Assembly: GCA_002704145.1 (NCBI GenBank)
Contig: PAFH01000017.1
Coordinates: 1-32,786 of the forward strand
From: Pelagibacteraceae bacterium
GTDB taxonomy: Bacteria; Pseudomonadota; Alphaproteobacteria; Pelagibacterales; Pelagibacteraceae
Direction of reading: 5' to 3'
Length of the DNA stretch: 32,786 bases
A program made the position numbers and the translations under genes. Of the stretch, positions 8,138 through 16,843 are shown piece by piece. A model generated the notes under the pieces. The model was not told the origin of the DNA. It did not search any database and worked only from the letters and a program-made list of their open reading frames with translations. Each line of letters begins with the position of its first letter. Position 1 is the first letter of the stretch.

Positions 8138-8329
8138 TTATTTACTATGAGGAGGTAATTTTTTTTCAACGAAAAATTCATGTTTTCTAGTATTAGGATT
8201 ATACTTTTTTAATTTCAGTTTATCTTTTGCTTTTTCGCCTTTAGTAGGTTTTTTAGCGTAATAAATAAATTTACTATCGGGGTTACTTTCTGGAACAAGT
8301 CGAATTTTAATGTGAGTTTTTTTTGCCAT
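8138..8329 (-). CDS. rpmG: 50S ribosomal protein L33
   Basis: A 63-residue L33 starting MAKKTHIKIRLVPES and continuing with FIYYAKKP and KYNPNTRKHEFFVEKKL, the usual L33 pattern. It lacks the CxxC pairs, so it is the zinc-free form. Its start lies inside the merR-like gene (23-nt overlap), and it is the last gene of the chaperone-rpmF-plsX-ihfA-merR run, so it is likely co-transcribed and translationally linked. Its stop abuts that of the convergent chorismate mutase gene. Confidence 0.97.
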   Translation of the reverse strand: MAKKTHIKIRLVPESNPDSKFIYYAKKPTKGEKAKDKLKLKKYNPNTRKHEFFVEKKLPPHSK

Positions 8330-8690
8330 AGTTTTTTAAGTTTTTTAGCTTAGTTAAAATTTGTTTACTTTTATATTTAATTTCTTTTTTATAATAATCA
8401 GCTTTTAAACTATTAGAATTATAATCGTCAAGTGTATTTATATTTGATTTAAGTACATTTTTTGCTCCGTTTATAGTCATCCCTTTATCTTTTAGTAAAA
8501 ATTTAATTAATTTTAATAAGCTAATTTGTTGTGATGAATAGTATCTTCTACCGTTTATAATTTTTGGTTTAATTTGTACAAATTGTTTTTCCCAATATCT
8601 CAAAACATAATTGGCAGGTTTATTTGAATTAGTTGATTTCAAATTTAAAAGTTCAGATAATTCAGTTATGTTAATCAGTTTTTTTTCCAT
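8307..8690 (-). CDS. MerR-family transcriptional regulator
   Basis: A 127-residue DNA-binding protein. The N-terminal part carries a winged-helix MerR domain: ITELSELLNL, then LRYWEKQF and GRRYYSSQQI, the standard helix-turn-helix and wing, then LLKDKGMTINGAKNVL. The C-terminal third is Lys/Asn-rich with no visible metal-binding cysteines. Alphaproteobacteria commonly carry a MerR-like gene just after ihfA, as here. Its targets and effector cannot be told from the sequence. It overlaps rpmG by 23 nt. Confidence 0.9.
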   Translation of the reverse strand: MEKKLINITELSELLNLKSTNSNKPANYVLRYWEKQFVQIKPKIINGRRYYSSQQISLLKLIKFLLKDKGMTINGAKNVLKSNINTLDDYNSNSLKADYYKKEIKYKSKQILTKLKNLKNYGKKNSH

Positions 8691-8989
8691 TATAAATTAT
8701 TAATTTTTTTATCTAAATTTTTGGAACATATAAAACTGGCAGACTTTCTGGCAGATATTACAAAAGGCTCTTTTGTTTTAGGATTGCGGCCTATTCTTTG
8801 ACTTTTGTTTAATAACCTAAAAGTACCAAAATTACTTATCTTTGTGGTTTCTTGCTTAATTAGAGACTTAAGCGACTCTAATATGTCATCAGTTATTGTT
8901 GAAATGTAAATATTAGAAAGACCAATTTTTGAATGAATTTCTTTTGAAATATCTTTTTTGGTAAGTTGTTTTGGTTTATTTTTTACCAT
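8690..8989 (-). CDS. ihfA: Integration host factor, alpha subunit
   Basis: DNA-bending nucleoid protein that works as a heterodimer with IHF-beta. The 99-residue sequence has the HU/IHF fold signature: LTKKDISKEI at the N terminus, ISNFGTFRLL in the middle, and the minor-groove-inserting arm GRNPKTKEPFVISAR. Its position after plsX and before a merR gene supports IhfA rather than HU or IHF-beta. It overlaps plsX by 14 nt and merR by one base. Confidence 0.93.
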   Translation of the reverse strand: MVKNKPKQLTKKDISKEIHSKIGLSNIYISTITDDILESLKSLIKQETTKISNFGTFRLLNKSQRIGRNPKTKEPFVISARKSASFICSKNLDKKINNL

Positions 8990-10013
8990 CTAAATGGTTT
9001 AAATTGCTTTTAATTTCATTCATTAAATTTCCTCTAATTATTCTATAACATAAATCAATTGAATAATAAAATCCTAGTGCATCTGTGCTTCCATGACTTT
9101 TTACAACTGGGCCATTGAGACCTAAAAATATTGCACCATTATATTTTCTAGCATCTAATTTAGATTTAAATTTTTTTAAAGAAAAATAAGAAAAAAATAA
9201 AGAAATTTTCGAAAAAAAATTTTCAGTTAAAGATTTTTTAAGACTATCTGTTACAAACTTCGCTGTGCCCTCTGCAGTTTTAAGAGCAATGTTACCAGTA
9301 AAACCATCTGTCACAATAACATTAGTTTCGCCTTCCATTAATTGATTTCCTTCTATATATCCATTAAATAAAAAATTTTTATCATCACTTAAAGACTTTA
9401 GTTTTGCATAAGTCTTTTTTAACACTTCAGTTCCTTTTATTTCTTCTGAACCAATATTAAGCAATGAAACATAGGGTTTACTACCAGGAAATATAGATTT
9501 ATAAAGAGCTGCTCCCATTTCAGAGAAATCAATTAAATTATTTTCATCACATTCAATATTGGCACCTAAGTCTAAAACTACACTCATTCCTTTTTTACTT
9601 GGCCAAAGACCAGCTAATGCCGGTCTACTGACATCTTTTATCATTTTTAAAATCATTTTTGAGATAACAAATAATACTCCTGTATTTCCTGCAGATAAAC
9701 TTATATCTGCTTCTCCATCAATTTGAGCTTGAATCGAATTCCACATACTAGTATTTTTTGAATTTTTAATTGCTGTTAATGGAGTTTCTTCATCTGAAAC
9801 TACAGAGTCTGTATGCACTATTTTTACTCGAGATTCTTCAATTTTTAATCTATTAAACTCTTTTTTTAACAAATCTTCACTTCCATAAAGATAAATAAAG
9901 AAATCATTTTTTGACTTATTTTTCTCTAAAAAAATCTTAAGACCTTCAATATTTTTTTTAGGTGCGTTTTCACCTCCCATTGCATCAATAGCAATAGTAA
10001 TTTTTTTTGTCAT
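8976..10013 (-). CDS. plsX: Phosphate acyltransferase PlsX
   Basis: Makes acyl-phosphate from acyl-ACP, the donor for PlsY in phospholipid synthesis. The 345-residue protein has the N-terminal signature AIDAMGGENAP (about 8-18), the LSAGNTGVLF segment, and TDGFTGNIALK. It follows rpmF after a 7-nt gap, an arrangement shared with many Proteobacteria. In relatives fabH usually comes next; here ihfA starts inside the plsX 3' end. Confidence 0.97.
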   Translation of the reverse strand: MTKKITIAIDAMGGENAPKKNIEGLKIFLEKNKSKNDFFIYLYGSEDLLKKEFNRLKIEESRVKIVHTDSVVSDEETPLTAIKNSKNTSMWNSIQAQIDGEADISLSAGNTGVLFVISKMILKMIKDVSRPALAGLWPSKKGMSVVLDLGANIECDENNLIDFSEMGAALYKSIFPGSKPYVSLLNIGSEEIKGTEVLKKTYAKLKSLSDDKNFLFNGYIEGNQLMEGETNVIVTDGFTGNIALKTAEGTAKFVTDSLKKSLTENFFSKISLFFSYFSLKKFKSKLDARKYNGAIFLGLNGPVVKSHGSTDALGFYYSIDLCYRIIRGNLMNEIKSNLNHLDGKK

Positions 10014-10020
10014 TTTATGA

Positions 10021-10194
10021 TTAAATATCTAAAATTTTTTTTCCGTTATAATAGCCTGATTTAAGATCAACATGATGGGAAAGTCTGTACTCACCACTTT
10101 TTTTGTCTTCAACTATATTCTTAGAAGAAATTTTATGGTGAGATCTTCTCATTTTTTTTTTGGACGTTGATGTTTTTCTTTTCGGTACAGCCAT
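10021..10194 (-). CDS. rpmF: 50S ribosomal protein L32
   Basis: A 57-residue protein read directly from the minus strand, starting at ATG 10192-10194 and ending at TAA 10021-10023. It begins [20 protein letters not shown] and continues with [19 protein letters not shown], the classic L32 pattern. It has no zinc cysteines. The start codon shares one base with the stop of the upstream chaperone gene, and plsX follows after 7 nt, so it is part of that operon. Confidence 0.97.
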   Translation of the reverse strand: MAVPKRKTSTSKKKMRRSHHKISSKNIVEDKKSGEYRLSHHVDLKSGYYNGKKILDI

Positions 10195-10691
10195 TATTTT
10201 ATTCTAAAATTAATTGCATCTTTTATCATATTTTTGGGGTTTATTTCAAAACAAAAATAAAAAAAATTATCGAAATAATGCTTAAAATAGTCATATTTAT
10301 CGTCATTTTTGTTATTCAAATAATCAAAGTATTTATAAACTAATTTTCTATTAATAGAAAAGCTTTCTTTAGAAACATTTATTTTTAATAAAATGTCATA
10401 AAATATTTTATTTAATTCCTTCATCTTTTTATTTACCGAAACATCTCCAAAGCCTAATTCACGTAAATCGTTTTCTACACTATGGAATAAATTATCATAA
10501 TTTTTTTGAGAAAATTTAATTTTTTTAAGCTTTAAAACAATTAATATCACTGAAAAATGAAAAAAAATAAGATAAATTCGACTTTCAAACGTATCCTTTA
10601 ATTTAACCTTATTGTAAAAATATAAATTTCGAGACAATTGGAGTAATGTGTTATAAAGAATATAATTATGTTTGTTTTTAGTAAAAATCAT
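10194..10691 (-). CDS. Ubiquinol-cytochrome c chaperone family protein (CBP3-like)
   Basis: A 165-residue member of the family related to mitochondrial Cbp3, involved in assembly of the cytochrome bc1 complex. The core is [14 protein letters not shown] followed by [31 protein letters not shown] and a helical tail. [10 protein letters not shown] corresponds to the family's R-E-M/L-G-x-G-D segment. In Alphaproteobacteria this gene is typically divergent from bamE and upstream of plsX, as here. Its ATG lies 24 nt inside the 5' end of bamE; no other ATG is available before the conserved core, although a downstream TTG is possible. Confidence 0.87.
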   Translation of the reverse strand: MIFTKNKHNYILYNTLLQLSRNLYFYNKVKLKDTFESRIYLIFFHFSVILIVLKLKKIKFSQKNYDNLFHSVENDLRELGFGDVSVNKKMKELNKIFYDILLKINVSKESFSINRKLVYKYFDYLNNKNDDKYDYFKHYFDNFFYFCFEINPKNMIKDAINFRIK

Positions 10692-11135
10692 TTTTTTAGT
10701 TTTTATACAATTTTATTCATCTTTTTTACATCTTGTCAATTACAAGAGCCATCAAAAAATCATGGAATTGTATTTTTAGAAAATAGATCAAAACAATTAC
10801 TAGTAAATAAGTCAAATAAGAATGATGTTATTAAGATAATGGGTCAGCCTCATTCAAGCTCAATTAGAAACGATAATACATGGATTTATTTAGAAAGAAC
10901 TTTAAGTAAAGGAAAATATCATAAACTTGGGCAGCATGTTTTAAAAAAGAATAATACTTTAGTTTTAAATTTTGATAAGTTCGGTATCTTAGTTTCAAAA
11001 AAAATCTACAATAAAAATAATATCAATGAATTAAAATTTAGTGAGAAGAAAACAGAAAATAAATTAAGTAAAAAGAGTTTTGTTGGTGCTTTTTTACAAA
11101 GTGTTAAGCAAAAAATGTATGGTAATAAAAAATAA
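10668..11135 (+). CDS. bamE: Outer membrane assembly lipoprotein BamE (SmpA/OmlA)
   Basis: Accessory lipoprotein of the BAM complex that inserts beta-barrel proteins in the outer membrane. The 155-residue protein has a lipoprotein signal peptide ending FFTSC (Cys23). The BamE core follows: the NKNDVIKIMGQPHSSS turn, then NTWIYLERT, and a beta strand containing LNFDKFG. The tail after about residue 120 is Lys-rich. The only ATG before the signal peptide is at 10668, which places the first 24 nt inside the divergent chaperone gene. hppA converges 8 nt downstream. Confidence 0.92.
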   Translation: MFVFSKNHFFSFYTILFIFFTSCQLQEPSKNHGIVFLENRSKQLLVNKSNKNDVIKIMGQPHSSSIRNDNTWIYLERTLSKGKYHKLGQHVLKKNNTLVLNFDKFGILVSKKIYNKNNINELKFSEKKTENKLSKKSFVGAFLQSVKQKMYGNKK

Positions 11136-11143
11136 CTATTTTT

Positions 11144-13246
11144 TTAGTGAGCTATTACAGCCAGTAATAATAAAGCAACTATATTAGTTATCTTTATCAT
11201 TGGATTTACCGCTGGCCCAGCAGTATCTTTATATGGATCACCTACTGTGTCACCAGTTACTGCTGATTTATGTGCTTCAGAGCCTTTGCCACCAAAATTA
11301 CCGTCTTCAATATATTTTTTTGCATTATCCCAAGCACCTCCGCCAGCAGTCATAGAAACAGCTACAAATAAACCGGTAATAATAACTCCTAATAACATTG
11401 CACCTAATGATGATAGAGCAGCTTCGATGCCGCCTATTTGAAGAATAATAAAATATAAAATTATCGGTGACAGAACAGGTAGTAAAGAGGGAACAATCAT
11501 TTCTTTAATAGCTGCTTTAGTAAGCAAATCAACTAACCTCCCATAATCTGGTTTTCTTTTTCCTTTCATTATTCCAGGAATCTTTTTAAATTGTCTCCTA
11601 ACTTCTATTACCACTGCGCCCCCTGCTCTACCTACAGCTTGCATACCCATAGATCCGAAAAGGTAAGGTAACATTCCTCCAATCAATAATCCTGCTACTA
11701 CAAAAGGATTTGATAAATCGAAAGTTACATTTACACCTTCTAGAGCTGAACCTTTTACAGTCGAAAAATATTTTATATCCTCTGTATACGCAGCGAATAA
11801 AACAAGCGCTCCTAAACCTGCAGAACCTATGGCGTATCCTTTTGTTACAGCTTTAGTAGTGTTTCCTACAGCATCTAGAGCATCTGTTGTTTTTCTTACA
11901 TTTTTTGGAAGTTTTGACATTTCTGCTATACCGCCAGCATTATCGGTAACAGGTCCATAAGCATCTAATGCAACAACCATTCCTGTTAAGGCAAGCATTG
12001 ATGTTACTGCTATAGCTATTCCATAAAGTCCAGCCAAATTATTAGTAAACAAAATTCCTCCAACAATTATCAATGCTGGAATTGCTGTTGCTTCCATCGA
12101 AATTGCTAAGCCTTGAATTACATTCGTTCCATGACCAGTCGTTGATGATTTTGCAACTGACTGTACTGGCCTGTAATTAGTTCCAGTATAATATTCAGTA
12201 ATCCAAATTAACAAACCTGTTATAACAAATCCTACAACTCCGCATAAAAATAAGTTAAATCCTGTAAAAGTTTTATCACTGCTTTTATAAATTTTATCTA
12301 GGCCTAATATTGAGTCCGTTATTGGGTAAAGAATTAAAAGCGATGTTATAGAAGTTACAATAAAACCTTTGTACAGAGCGCCCATTATATTTTTACTTTT
12401 TCCTAATTTTACAAACCAAGTGCCGATTATTGAGGTAAGTATACAAGAACCACCTATAGCAAGTGGATAAATCATAAGACTGTTATCAGATGGAAAAAAA
12501 ATTGATGCAAGGACCATTGTTGCTACAATAGTTACTGCATAAGTTTCAAATAAGTCTGCTGCCATACCAGCACAATCTCCAACATTGTCGCCAACGTTGT
12601 CTGCTATAACTGCAGGATTTCTTGGATCATCTTCCGGAATACCAGCTTCGACCTTTCCAACTAAGTCTGCGCCAACATCTGCACCTTTTGTAAAAATACC
12701 TCCACCTAATCTTGCGAATATAGATATTAGAGATGCACCGAAACCAAGAGCTACAAGGGCATTAATGATTTCTCTACTATCAACATTTAAATTAATCAAA
12801 ATAATATAGTAAATTGTAATAGATAATAAAGCTAAACCAGCGACTAACAAACCTGTGATAGCACCAGACTTAAAAGCTATTGTTAATCCTGACTGCAAAC
12901 TACTTCTTGATGCCTCAGCTGTCCTTACATTAGCTTTTACTGAAATTAGCATTCCTACATATCCAGCAACACCAGACAAAAATGCACCTATGAAATAACC
13001 GAGTCCTACTAATAAATTAAAAAAATAAGTTATAATTGCTAATACAATAATTCCGACAACTGCTATTGTTTTATATTGTCGATTTAAATAAGCTTTGGCG
13101 CCAATTTGAATAGCTTCGGCTATTTCTTGCATTTTAGAGTTTCCTGGACTAGCCGAAAGAATTTGTCCTGATAATAAATAACTGTAAGCTACGCCTAAAA
13201 TACCAGTAAATGAGATTAAGTACAATAATTCTAAATAATTATTCAT
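11144..13246 (-). CDS. hppA: K+-independent, proton-pumping membrane pyrophosphatase
   Basis: Integral membrane enzyme of about 16 helices that couples pyrophosphate hydrolysis to H+ transport. The 700 residues include the catalytic segment [21 protein letters not shown] split over 181-201, [20 protein letters not shown] (205-224), and a second acidic segment near the C terminus ([14 protein letters not shown]). At [10 protein letters not shown] (461-470) Lys465 and Thr468 replace the alanines of K+-dependent enzymes, which marks the K+-independent class. It follows nusB after 62 nt and may have its own promoter. Such pumps are common in marine Alphaproteobacteria. Confidence 0.96.
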   Translation of the reverse strand: MNNYLELLYLISFTGILGVAYSYLLSGQILSASPGNSKMQEIAEAIQIGAKAYLNRQYKTIAVVGIIVLAIITYFFNLLVGLGYFIGAFLSGVAGYVGMLISVKANVRTAEASRSSLQSGLTIAFKSGAITGLLVAGLALLSITIYYIILINLNVDSREIINALVALGFGASLISIFARLGGGIFTKGADVGADLVGKVEAGIPEDDPRNPAVIADNVGDNVGDCAGMAADLFETYAVTIVATMVLASIFFPSDNSLMIYPLAIGGSCILTSIIGTWFVKLGKSKNIMGALYKGFIVTSITSLLILYPITDSILGLDKIYKSSDKTFTGFNLFLCGVVGFVITGLLIWITEYYTGTNYRPVQSVAKSSTTGHGTNVIQGLAISMEATAIPALIIVGGILFTNNLAGLYGIAIAVTSMLALTGMVVALDAYGPVTDNAGGIAEMSKLPKNVRKTTDALDAVGNTTKAVTKGYAIGSAGLGALVLFAAYTEDIKYFSTVKGSALEGVNVTFDLSNPFVVAGLLIGGMLPYLFGSMGMQAVGRAGGAVVIEVRRQFKKIPGIMKGKRKPDYGRLVDLLTKAAIKEMIVPSLLPVLSPIILYFIILQIGGIEAALSSLGAMLLGVIITGLFVAVSMTAGGGAWDNAKKYIEDGNFGGKGSEAHKSAVTGDTVGDPYKDTAGPAVNPMIKITNIVALLLLAVIAH

Positions 13247-13308
13247 ATTGAGGGATAAATGCCAAAAAAATCTTTAAAAGGCAAGTCAAATAATAAATAA
13301 AAGATAAG
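13247..13308 (-). other. Spacer between nusB and hppA
   Basis: This is one of the longer gaps in the minus-strand gene run. Read on the minus strand it has a TTGACT (-35-like) without a convincing -10 at 16-18 nt. A TGCC/GGCA pair encloses a 16-nt A/T-rich loop, too weak to call a terminator. A promoter for hppA here is plausible but not shown. Confidence 0.4.
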
Positions 13309-13713
13309 CTATTCACCCTTTTCTCTAACGATTTTAGACAATTTATCTAAAATAGCATTCAGGTAACCTATCTGAGATTTTTCTAAAAAAAATTCAGATG
13401 CATTTACGTATTCATTTATCACAACTTTTTTTGGTATATTGTGCTTGAACATAAGTTCAAAAACAGCAGAAAATAAAATTATTTTTAGCAATTTATCAGT
13501 TTTTTTCAAATTTATATCACTTCCTAAGTGTTTTGTTACAGTTTCTTCAATTAACTCTAAACGTTCCAAGGTTCCAGAAACTATATCTTTTATGTATTTT
13601 TTATACTGATTTTTCGGATAATTAATTTCTTCATCTGGATTTAGCAAGAAACCATAAATTTTTTGTATAACTTTTACTCTAGGTAAATTACTATTTAATT
13701 TTTTTTGGTTCAT
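13309..13713 (-). CDS. nusB: Transcription antitermination factor NusB
   Basis: Binds boxA RNA with S10 (NusE) during rRNA antitermination. The 134-residue all-helical protein shows the NusB features: RVKVIQKIYGFLL near the N terminus, IKDIVSGTLERLELIE in the middle, LLKIILFSAVFELMF, PKKVVINEYVNASEFF, and IGYLNAILDKL near the end. It starts 23 nt inside ribH, an arrangement (ribH-nusB) that is widespread. No alternative ATG avoids the overlap. Confidence 0.93.
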   Translation of the reverse strand: MNQKKLNSNLPRVKVIQKIYGFLLNPDEEINYPKNQYKKYIKDIVSGTLERLELIEETVTKHLGSDINLKKTDKLLKIILFSAVFELMFKHNIPKKVVINEYVNASEFFLEKSQIGYLNAILDKLSKIVREKGE

Positions 13714-14122
13714 TTTTAATCAGAGAGATAATAGCCTTTGCAGCCTCAAATCCTTTGTTTTTTTTTAAATTATTCTTTATCAATGAACTTCTTTGTAAAG
13801 CTTGTTTTTTGTTTAAAGATGTAATAATTCCGTTTGATATCGGTTTTCTATATTTAATAGAAATTTCCTGTATTGATTTAAAAGTAGTTGAACAAATAAA
13901 ATTAAAGTGCGGAGTTTCTCCTTTGATAACACACCCTAAGCAAATAAAAGCATTAAATTTATTAATATATTTTTGAATTACAGATGGAATTTCAAAAACT
14001 CCTGGTGCATTGATAATGCTAATCTTTAGATTAGTCTTTTTAAGGCTTTTTTGGGCTCCTAAAATAAGATTATTTGATATAACATTATAATAATTAGCAT
14101 TTACAATTAAAATTTTTTTCAT
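13691..14122 (-). CDS. ribH: 6,7-dimethyl-8-ribityllumazine synthase
   Basis: Condenses the ribulose-derived 4-carbon unit with the pyrimidine to make lumazine, the next-to-last step of riboflavin synthesis; usually a pentamer or 60-mer shell. The 143-residue protein has PGVFEIPSVIQ (40-50) and GCVIKGETPHFNFICS (63-78), where His72 is the conserved active-site histidine, and NGIITSLNKKQALQRS near 98-112. It overlaps ribBA by 4 nt and nusB by 23 nt. Confidence 0.96.
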   Translation of the reverse strand: MKKILIVNANYYNVISNNLILGAQKSLKKTNLKISIINAPGVFEIPSVIQKYINKFNAFICLGCVIKGETPHFNFICSTTFKSIQEISIKYRKPISNGIITSLNKKQALQRSSLIKNNLKKNKGFEAAKAIISLIKNEPKKIK

Positions 14123-15177
14123 TTTATAATTTCTTGTTTTTTTATTTTTATTCCAAAACCATCCAAACCAATAATCTTTTTTTTAGACCTAGTAACAAGT
14201 ACCATATTTTTAACTTTAAGATCTTTAATAATTTGAGCTCCAATACCGTAGTATCTAAGTATTAAATTATCTTTATCGTTTTTGTCTATTTTTTTATTGT
14301 TAATAATAATAAGTATAAAATTGTTAAATTTTATAAGTTTTTTAAGAGAGTCTTTTACTTTTACGTTTTTAAACATCAATTTTGAATTCGATACACTTGT
14401 TGCAATCACTCGAACTCTGATATTTTTTTTGTTAATAAAACGTCCTTTTTTTACAACATAGTTCTTAAGATTATTCAATTTATTTTCATAGATTGAAAAT
14501 TCAAATTTCCCAAATCTTTTAATTTTAATTTGTTTAGTTAATAGTTTTAAAATAAGTTTTTCATTTCTTAATCTATAAGAAATTAAATCTTCGATAGAGG
14601 CTATTTTAATTTTGTGTTTTTTTGAAAACTTCTCAAGATCTTTTAATCTAGCCATTCTACCATCCTCATTCATGACTTCACAGATAACAGCACTAGGGTT
14701 AAGTTTAGCTAATTTAGAAATGTCAACAGAAGCCTCCGTGTGACCAGCTCTTTCTAGAACTCCTCCAGTCCGAGCTACTAAAGGGAATACATGACCCGGT
14801 GAAACTAAATCTTTAGTTTTTGATTTAGGATTAATTGCTACCTTAATAGTTTTTGCTCTATCATAAGCTGAAATCCCAGTCGAAATTCCCGTCTTAGCTT
14901 CTATAGAAATTGTAAACGCTGTCTGCATTCTTGATTTGTTGCTTCTTGACATTAAAGGTAATTTAAGTCTATCAACATGCTTTTTTGATAGTGCTAAACA
15001 AATCAAACCTCTTCCATGTTTAGCCATAAAGTTTATATTTTTATAATTACTTTTTGATCCAGGAATTATTAAATCACCCTCGTTTTCTCTATCTTTATCA
15101 TCTACCAGGATAAACATTTTACCTCTTTTGGCATCCTGTAAAATTTTTTTGATAGGTGAAAATAATCTTTTAGACAT
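14119..15177 (-). CDS. ribB: DHBP synthase with degenerate GTP cyclohydrolase II-like domain (RibBX)
   Basis: Residues 1-205 are a complete 3,4-dihydroxy-2-butanone-4-phosphate synthase, with the acidic loop DDKDRENEGDLI (26-37) and GHTEASVD (145-152); it supplies the 4-carbon unit for RibH. Residues about 206-352 align with RibA at the end (YYGIGAQIIKDL, 309-320, and IIGLDGFGIKI, 335-345). They lack the zinc-binding cysteines and catalytic segment of GTP cyclohydrolase II. Alphaproteobacteria are known to have such RibBX fusions without cyclohydrolase activity. It lies 3 nt after ribE and overlaps ribH by 4 nt. Confidence 0.94.
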   Translation of the reverse strand: MSKRLFSPIKKILQDAKRGKMFILVDDKDRENEGDLIIPGSKSNYKNINFMAKHGRGLICLALSKKHVDRLKLPLMSRSNKSRMQTAFTISIEAKTGISTGISAYDRAKTIKVAINPKSKTKDLVSPGHVFPLVARTGGVLERAGHTEASVDISKLAKLNPSAVICEVMNEDGRMARLKDLEKFSKKHKIKIASIEDLISYRLRNEKLILKLLTKQIKIKRFGKFEFSIYENKLNNLKNYVVKKGRFINKKNIRVRVIATSVSNSKLMFKNVKVKDSLKKLIKFNNFILIIINNKKIDKNDKDNLILRYYGIGAQIIKDLKVKNMVLVTRSKKKIIGLDGFGIKIKKQEIIK

Positions 15178-15180
15178 AAT

Positions 15181-15774
15181 TTAGATTTTCAAAATATATT
15201 TACTAAAAATGTCAAGTTCTACGTTAACAATATCATTAGTTTTAAGTTGTTTCAAATTAGTAAGTTTTAAAGTGTGAGGTATTACTGTTATTTCAAAAAA
15301 ATTATTGAGAACTTTTGAAATTGTTAAAGAAACACCATTTATTGAAATTGAAGCCTTTTCAATTAAAAGTTTTTGAAGACTTCTATTAACAAGTTTTAAT
15401 TTAATTAACCAAGCTTTGTCTATAAAATTAATACTTTTGATAATTGCTGTAGTATCAACATGACCTTGAACATAATGGCCAGAAATTTTTTGCCCATGAA
15501 TAAGAGATTTTTCAATATTAATTTCTTTTCCTATTTTGATATTTTTAAAATTTGAACGATTTATAGTTTCTTTTGAAAGATAAAATAAAAATGACTTTTT
15601 TTTTATTCTTATCAGAGTTAAACAAACACCATCGCAACATACTGACTCACCTATATCTTGTTTTTTAAACTTAATATTAGAGCTTATTTCTATAACAAGA
15701 CTTCCTTTTACATATCTTGGGCTTTTTTTAATACCGATTATTTTTCCTTTATTATATATTATTCCATTAAACAT
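15181..15774 (-). CDS. ribE: Riboflavin synthase, alpha chain
   Basis: Dismutates two lumazine molecules to riboflavin. The 197-residue protein has the two tandem lumazine-binding barrels of the family: the first opens [12 protein letters not shown] with GESVCCDGVCLTL, the second has SGHYVQGHVDT and ASISINGVSLT. MFNGI in place of the usual MFTGI is a small change. It overlaps ribD by 8 nt and is part of the riboflavin operon. Confidence 0.96.
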   Translation of the reverse strand: MFNGIIYNKGKIIGIKKSPRYVKGSLVIEISSNIKFKKQDIGESVCCDGVCLTLIRIKKKSFLFYLSKETINRSNFKNIKIGKEINIEKSLIHGQKISGHYVQGHVDTTAIIKSINFIDKAWLIKLKLVNRSLQKLLIEKASISINGVSLTISKVLNNFFEITVIPHTLKLTNLKQLKTNDIVNVELDIFSKYILKI

Positions 15775-16843
15775 TATTTAATTTAACCTTTAAAATACTT
15801 TCACCATTTAAATTTACTTTAATTTTTTTAAATTTTCCCAGATTTTTCAACATAGTTGAAGATGTATTATTTCTTCCATCTTTATTTAGTTTTTTAAATG
15901 ATTTAAACAAATATAAATTTGAAACAAAGTTCTTGTTTAGTAAATCTTTTAAAAAAATCAATCCACTTTCTATTAGAATTCTATTATACCCAAATTTTTT
16001 AAGTTTTGTAAATAAATTCACATAATCACTTTTGTTTTTTAACTTATCAATAAAAATAAATTTTATATTTTTTTTTTTAAAGAAATTAATCTTATCGATG
16101 TTTGAGCTTGAGGTTATTATAATAATTTTTCTATTCATGTTATCTTTAAATAACCTTAGATTTTTTTTCAATTTCAACTTCAGATCTAACAGAATTACGT
16201 CTGGTTTTAATTTATCAAAACCTTCTATACGGCAATTTAATAAAGAATTATCCAGATTTACAGTTTTGGATGTTGAAATAATCGCCTGATATTGGGATCT
16301 TAGTAAATGACCTCTTTTTCTTGAAGCTTCATTAGTAATCCATTTTTTATTTTTATCAATAGAATAAAAATCTTTAGATATAGCAATTTTCGCATCTATA
16401 GTTGGAAGAATTTTGTTGTGAAGATTAAAATAACTATCGTAAAAACCACTAAATAAATCTATCTTTTTTTTATAAACTTTAATGTTTTTGTTATTCATTT
16501 TTGTTTTTAATTTTTTTGAAGTTCGTTGGTCAACGTCATTGAACATATAATATATTCGTTTAATTTTCTTTTTTAATATGATATTTGTGCACGGTGGAGT
16601 GACACCATAATGTGTGCAAGGCTCAAGAGTAACAAAAATGTCTGAATCTTTAAAATTTTTTTTTTTATTTAAGGCATTAAATTCAGCATGAGGTCTTCCA
16701 TTTATTGAAGTGTAACCAGATGAAATAACAGAATTATTTTTAACTACCACACAACCAACGGATGGATTCATCTTGGTTTTACCTAGATTAATCTTTGCTT
16801 TTTCAAAGGCTAATTTTAAATAGTAATTATGATTTATTTTCAT
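15767..16843 (-). CDS. ribD: Bifunctional riboflavin biosynthesis deaminase/reductase
   Basis: Catalyses the deamination and reduction steps after GTP cyclohydrolase II. The deaminase domain occupies about residues 1-145 with the zinc site HAEFNA (52-57) and [11 protein letters not shown] (75-85, Cys76 and Cys85). The reductase domain follows from about 146 ([10 protein letters not shown]), with the later ILIESGLIF segment where relatives have a glycine-rich EGG/EAG motif. At 358 residues the length is normal. It overlaps nrdR by 17 nt and ribE by 8 nt. I saw no FMN riboswitch upstream. Confidence 0.94.
   Translation of the reverse strand: MKINHNYYLKLAFEKAKINLGKTKMNPSVGCVVVKNNSVISSGYTSINGRPHAEFNALNKKKNFKDSDIFVTLEPCTHYGVTPPCTNIILKKKIKRIYYMFNDVDQRTSKKLKTKMNNKNIKVYKKKIDLFSGFYDSYFNLHNKILPTIDAKIAISKDFYSIDKNKKWITNEASRKRGHLLRSQYQAIISTSKTVNLDNSLLNCRIEGFDKLKPDVILLDLKLKLKKNLRLFKDNMNRKIIIITSSSNIDKINFFKKKNIKFIFIDKLKNKSDYVNLFTKLKKFGYNRILIESGLIFLKDLLNKNFVSNLYLFKSFKKLNKDGRNNTSSTMLKNLGKFKKIKVNLNGESILKVKLNNV

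Noticed and set aside
10661..10666. TATAAT just before bamE as its -10 box
   Set aside because: It lies 1 nt from the bamE ATG, so transcription from it would begin inside the gene; there is no better start downstream of it.
12585..12809. Plus-strand open frame opposite hppA
   Set aside because: It is a reversed shadow of the conserved catalytic region of hppA, has no recognisable domain, and no gene is expected inside.
13263..13286. TGCC...GGCA inverted repeat after nusB as a terminator
   Set aside because: Only 4 bp of stem around a 16-nt A/T loop and no T run immediately after the stem.
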